A DNA stretch of 10,247 nucleotides from Nitrospinota bacterium (GTDB taxonomy: Bacteria; UBA8248). The translations under genes were made by a program, and so were the position numbers. The notes under the pieces were generated by a model. The model was not told where the DNA came from. It made no database searches and was given only the letters and a program-made list of their open reading frames with translations. This document shows positions 6,175 through 10,247 of this stretch, piece by piece; positions within the stretch are counted from its first letter, which is position 1; the number at the start of each line of letters is the position of its first letter. The stretch is from positions 5,853-16,099 of the forward strand of contig DNYS01000093.1 in the NCBI GenBank assembly GCA_003506735.1, in the 5' to 3' direction.

Positions 6175-7467
6175 GTGGGAATCCGCCTCATTCTTACAGT
6201 GGCGCTTCCTGTAGCCGGTGCCATTTATATCCTTCATTTTAACCCTCGTTCATCGGTCGAACTCCGGCTCGCCGACGGGTTGGTGTTCCCTCTTCCGCTC
6301 GTCATGCTTGTGGTTCTTTCCGCCCTCACAGGGGCCCTTTTTGCCAGTTTGGTGAGTTGGACCGAGGTGGGCCTTTTCGGCCTCGCCCGCTGGCGCGAGC
6401 GCCGGTCCGGGCGCCGCCGCGCCAGGGCACGAGGGGTTTTGGTCCGGGCTGAAAACCTCCGTTCGAGGGGGGAAATCCGCGCGGCCAGGAGAAAAGCCAA
6501 GAAAGCGGCGCGGCTCGATCCCACTCTTTCCCCGGCTTTTACCCTGGCGGGCGATTTGGCCGCCGATGCCGGCGACCTCGAAGAAGCCATTCGGTGCAAT
6601 GAACGGCTCTATTCGCTTTCACCCGACTCCCTTGAGGCCTTGGTCCGCCTTTCCACCAATCTCGAAGCCGTGGGACGCCACCAAGAGGCGGAAAAAATGC
6701 TCCTCCGTTTGGGGGAGAACGGGGCGGTTCATCCGGACATCCTTCGCCGGCTGCGCGATATGTTCGCCGGCCAGGAGCGTTGGGACGAGGCGCTGGCGGC
6801 GATCGGCAAACTTTACGCCGCCTGGGCATCTCCCGCCCAGCGGGCTGCTGACAAACGAGCCGAGGGCGATATCCTTATGGCGGCGGGCGAGGCGAAAATC
6901 GCGCTCTCCGATGCGAAGGGAGCCGCTTCCATGCTCGAGGAGGCTGTCCGCTGCCTGCCTTCCGAGAGGGCGCCACGTCTGCGTCTGGGCGAGGCCTACC
7001 AGGCGGCGGGACGGGATAAGCGCGCGGTAAAAACATGGGAAGAGGGTTACCGCCATCTGGGGGAGCCGGAGTTTTTACACCGGATTGTGGCCCAGTACGC
7101 TCCTCGGGACGATGTAAAAGCCAAGCGTCAGGCGGCCTCTGCCATGATAGCCTGCGGGCGCAAGAGAGAGGGCGATCCCATTCCGCTCGTCATGGCGGCG
7201 ACCCTGCTGTTCGAGGTGGATAAGGGCGAGGAGGCACGGAAGTGGCTGGAGGCGGCCACCGAAATGCCCTTGGACCAATCCCGGGAGGACAGTTGGGTGG
7301 GCATAGTGATGAGCCTGCTCGATGCCCGGGGAAAGCTGGAATCGGGCGACCGTCTCGGTGCGGAGAGCGCTTTCCAGAAGGTGGCAAAGGAGGCGGGCAG
7401 GAAAATACTTGGGGAGCCCGAATCCGGGTTTGTGATTCGGCCGGTGGAAACTTCATCGGCTGATTAG
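6175..7467 (+). CDS. Membrane-anchored TPR protein, LapA/LapB-like fusion
   Basis: This is a predicted inner-membrane protein of 430 residues. Two hydrophobic segments (about 4-22 and 39-62) enclose FNPRSSVELRLADG; the layout, with an asparagine after the first helix, short beta-like strands and the second helix introduced by FPLPLV, resembles the LapA (YciS, DUF1049) domain. A basic linker (about 71-88) follows, then TPR-type helical repeats from about 90 to 300, for example GDLAADAGDLEEAIRCNERL and LEAVGRHQEAEKMLL. LapB (YciM) is the TPR partner of LapA and regulates LPS synthesis through FtsH and LpxC. No C-terminal rubredoxin-like cysteine pair is present, unlike LapB. The fusion reading is inference; a generic TPR membrane protein is the alternative. 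GTG 6175 has AAGGGG (6162-6167), seven bases upstream. Confidence 0.75.
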   Translation: MGIRLILTVALPVAGAIYILHFNPRSSVELRLADGLVFPLPLVMLVVLSALTGALFASLVSWTEVGLFGLARWRERRSGRRRARARGVLVRAENLRSRGEIRAARRKAKKAARLDPTLSPAFTLAGDLAADAGDLEEAIRCNERLYSLSPDSLEALVRLSTNLEAVGRHQEAEKMLLRLGENGAVHPDILRRLRDMFAGQERWDEALAAIGKLYAAWASPAQRAADKRAEGDILMAAGEAKIALSDAKGAASMLEEAVRCLPSERAPRLRLGEAYQAAGRDKRAVKTWEEGYRHLGEPEFLHRIVAQYAPRDDVKAKRQAASAMIACGRKREGDPIPLVMAATLLFEVDKGEEARKWLEAATEMPLDQSREDSWVGIVMSLLDARGKLESGDRLGAESAFQKVAKEAGRKILGEPESGFVIRPVETSSAD

Positions 7468-7487
7468 AAGGTCGAAACGGAGGGAAT

Positions 7488-7958
7488 ATGCGAAATTTTG
7501 CGCGTATCGGTGTTCTGGTCCTTGGAATCGCTGTTCTCGGCACCCCCTTCGGGGTGCAGGGGATTTGGGCCCAATCCTCGGTGAAATGCCCGCCGGGCAA
7601 AACTGCGGTCGAGGATTTCGCCTCCGGGAGGGTTCAATGCAAAGGTGGCGATACGCTGGATACGACTACCCTCCAGCCCAAGCGGAGAAAACCGGCCGCT
7701 CTTGGCGCGCCAGGCGCTCCAGGTAGGCCTGGCAGTCCGCAAAAACCAGGACGGCCCGGGTTCGCCTCCTCGGATGGCGCCAAGAGTTGCGGTATCTCTC
7801 GGTGGGGATGCCAGGAGGCGTGTCAGAGGACCTATCTGGCTTCGGCGACCGGCACAACCACCGGGGCATCCCAGCGGGCCAAGGTGGTTCTCGGATCCTG
7901 CCTTCGGTTTTGCAAGAAGAAGTTTGCCTGCGAGCCCAGGCCTCCCAAGATTCCCTGA
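7488..7958 (+). CDS. Secreted cysteine-rich protein with collagen-like Gly-x-Pro triplets
   Basis: This gene is not recognised as any named family. The 156-residue product starts with a Sec signal peptide: basic MRNFAR, hydrophobic IGVLVLGIAVLGTPFGV, and a likely cleavage after WAQ (residue 29). The mature part has eight cysteines (34, 51, 101, 108, 112, 138, 142, 148), including two CxxxC pairs (108/112, 138/142), which suggests disulfides in an oxidising compartment. Residues 73-93 form short collagen-like triplets (GAP GAP GRP GSP, then one Gly-to-Gln break, GRP), flanked by a basic KRRKP. GGAGGG (7479-7484) lies three bases before the ATG. The 20-base gap after the TPR gene implies cotranscription. 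The coding frame is supported by signal peptide, ribosome site and cysteine pattern; a long ORF on the opposite strand is not. Confidence 0.7.
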   Translation: MRNFARIGVLVLGIAVLGTPFGVQGIWAQSSVKCPPGKTAVEDFASGRVQCKGGDTLDTTTLQPKRRKPAALGAPGAPGRPGSPQKPGRPGFASSDGAKSCGISRWGCQEACQRTYLASATGTTTGASQRAKVVLGSCLRFCKKKFACEPRPPKIP

Positions 7959-7979
7959 GCCGCCTCGGTGGGCAAAAGG

Positions 7980-8026
7980 TTGACTTTGACCCTCTTCGTG
8001 CATACGGTAAGCGAGGCTTAGCTGCA
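7980..8026 (+). promoter_or_regulatory. rpiB upstream region: possible promoter and small hairpin
   Basis: The 108-base gap before rpiB holds TTGACT (7980-7985) overlapping a second TTGACC (7986-7991), either of which could act as a -35. The best -10 at proper spacing, TACGGT (8003-8008), is poor. A perfect TAAGC (8008-8012)/GCTTA (8016-8020) stem with a three-base loop is flanked by TGCA on both sides (7999-8002, 8023-8026). There is no T-run, so it is not a terminator. This is tentative. Confidence 0.25.
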
Positions 8027-8066
8027 TGGTTGTTCCGTCCAGCCATTTTCTGTTGGAGCCGGTTCG

Positions 8067-8525
8067 ATGAAGCCCATTGCCATCGCCAGCGACCACGGCG
8101 GCTACCGCTTGAAGGAAATGGTGAAAACATTTCTGGAGGAGGCGGGGGTTCCCTACGAGGACTACGGAACCGGTTCGGAGGAATCCTGCGATTATCCCGA
8201 CTATGCGGCGCCCGCCTCCAGGGCGGTGAGCGAAGGCCGCTCGGACCGGGCGATCCTGTGCTGCGGCTCGGGGGCGGGGATGTCGATCGTGGCTAATAAA
8301 TTTCCCGGAGTGCGCGCGGTCAATTGTTATGATGAGTGGAGCACGCTCATGAGCCGCCGCCACAACGACGCCAACGTAATGACCATCGGAGAACGCCGCG
8401 TGGAGCCGGACGAAGCTCGGCGCCTCGTCCGACTTTGGCTGGACACACCCTTCGAGGAGGGGCGTCATGCCCGGCGCGTTTCGAAAATATCCGGCCTCGA
8501 ACAGCCACAAGATTCCGCCGTTTAA
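8067..8525 (+). CDS. rpiB: Ribose-5-phosphate isomerase B
   Basis: RpiB interconverts ribose 5-phosphate and ribulose 5-phosphate in the pentose phosphate pathway. The RpiB/LacAB fold is seen in the 152-residue protein: IASDHGGYRLK at residues 6-16 with phosphate- and ring-opening D9/H10, CDYPDYA at 41-47, the active-site loop LCCGSGAGMSIVANK with catalytic cysteine at C66, and RRHNDANVM at 97-105. GGAG (8054-8057) is nine bases before the ATG. It lies 24 bases ahead of nrdR; in several groups rpiB, glyA and nrdR are neighbours, and here glyA is absent. Related sugar isomerases (LacAB) are less likely because the active-site cysteine and the YPDYA motif match RpiB. Confidence 0.95.
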   Translation: MKPIAIASDHGGYRLKEMVKTFLEEAGVPYEDYGTGSEESCDYPDYAAPASRAVSEGRSDRAILCCGSGAGMSIVANKFPGVRAVNCYDEWSTLMSRRHNDANVMTIGERRVEPDEARRLVRLWLDTPFEEGRHARRVSKISGLEQPQDSAV

Positions 8526-8549
8526 GCCCATTGCCCAGAGCGATAACAT

Positions 8550-10247
<1,698 letters not shown>

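Noticed and set aside
7645..8296. Alternative plus-strand frames within the secreted-protein and rpiB region
   Set aside because: They lack ribosome sites and domain signatures and overlap the better-supported genes.
7464..8549. 361-codon minus-strand open frame covering the secreted protein and rpiB
   Set aside because: It is opposite rpiB, which is certain, and its translation is a low-complexity Arg/Gly/Pro-rich product with no domain; it runs against all neighbouring genes.

Overview
The window is an ordinary, mostly GC-rich bacterial chromosome segment with all genes on the + strand. Two envelope features, a PEGA-domain lipoprotein and a LapA/LapB-like membrane protein, point to a Gram-negative (diderm) bacterium. 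The gene order rplU-rpmA-obgE-proB-nadD-rsfS, with rpiB-nrdR and eno downstream, would fit a deltaproteobacterial, Nitrospinota/Nitrospirota or Tectomicrobia-like lineage. The exact phylum cannot be fixed from reading alone. I see no phage, insertion sequence, CRISPR array, tRNA, rRNA or defence cassette.

Region 1 (1-1640): a possible C-terminal scrap of an upstream gene, then a 3-hydroxyisobutyrate dehydrogenase-family reductase followed by a good terminator-like hairpin, then a small PEGA-domain lipoprotein. Region 2 (1640-1857): a non-coding leader with promoter-like elements and a small hairpin over the ribosome binding site of rplU.

Region 3 (1858-7958): a tightly packed run that is probably one operon. 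It holds ribosomal proteins L21 and L27, the ribosome-assembly GTPase ObgE, glutamate 5-kinase ProB, NAD-synthesis enzyme NadD, ribosome silencing factor RsfS, a DksA/TraR-like regulator lacking most of its zinc cysteines, a membrane-anchored TPR protein that looks like LapA fused to a LapB-type TPR domain, and a small secreted cysteine-rich protein with collagen-like Gly-x-Pro triplets. The theme of the first part is ribosome assembly and translation control. ProB and NadD are metabolic members that often travel with it, but proA, the usual partner of proB, is not here.

Region 4 (7959-10247): ribose-5-phosphate isomerase B, the ribonucleotide-reductase repressor NrdR, and the first ~378 codons of enolase, which runs off the window end.

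The items most worth a second look are the LapA-TPR fusion, the collagen-like cysteine-rich secreted protein, the zinc-poor DksA homologue and the local AT-rich stretch across nadD-rsfS. I found no clearly new multi-gene system.
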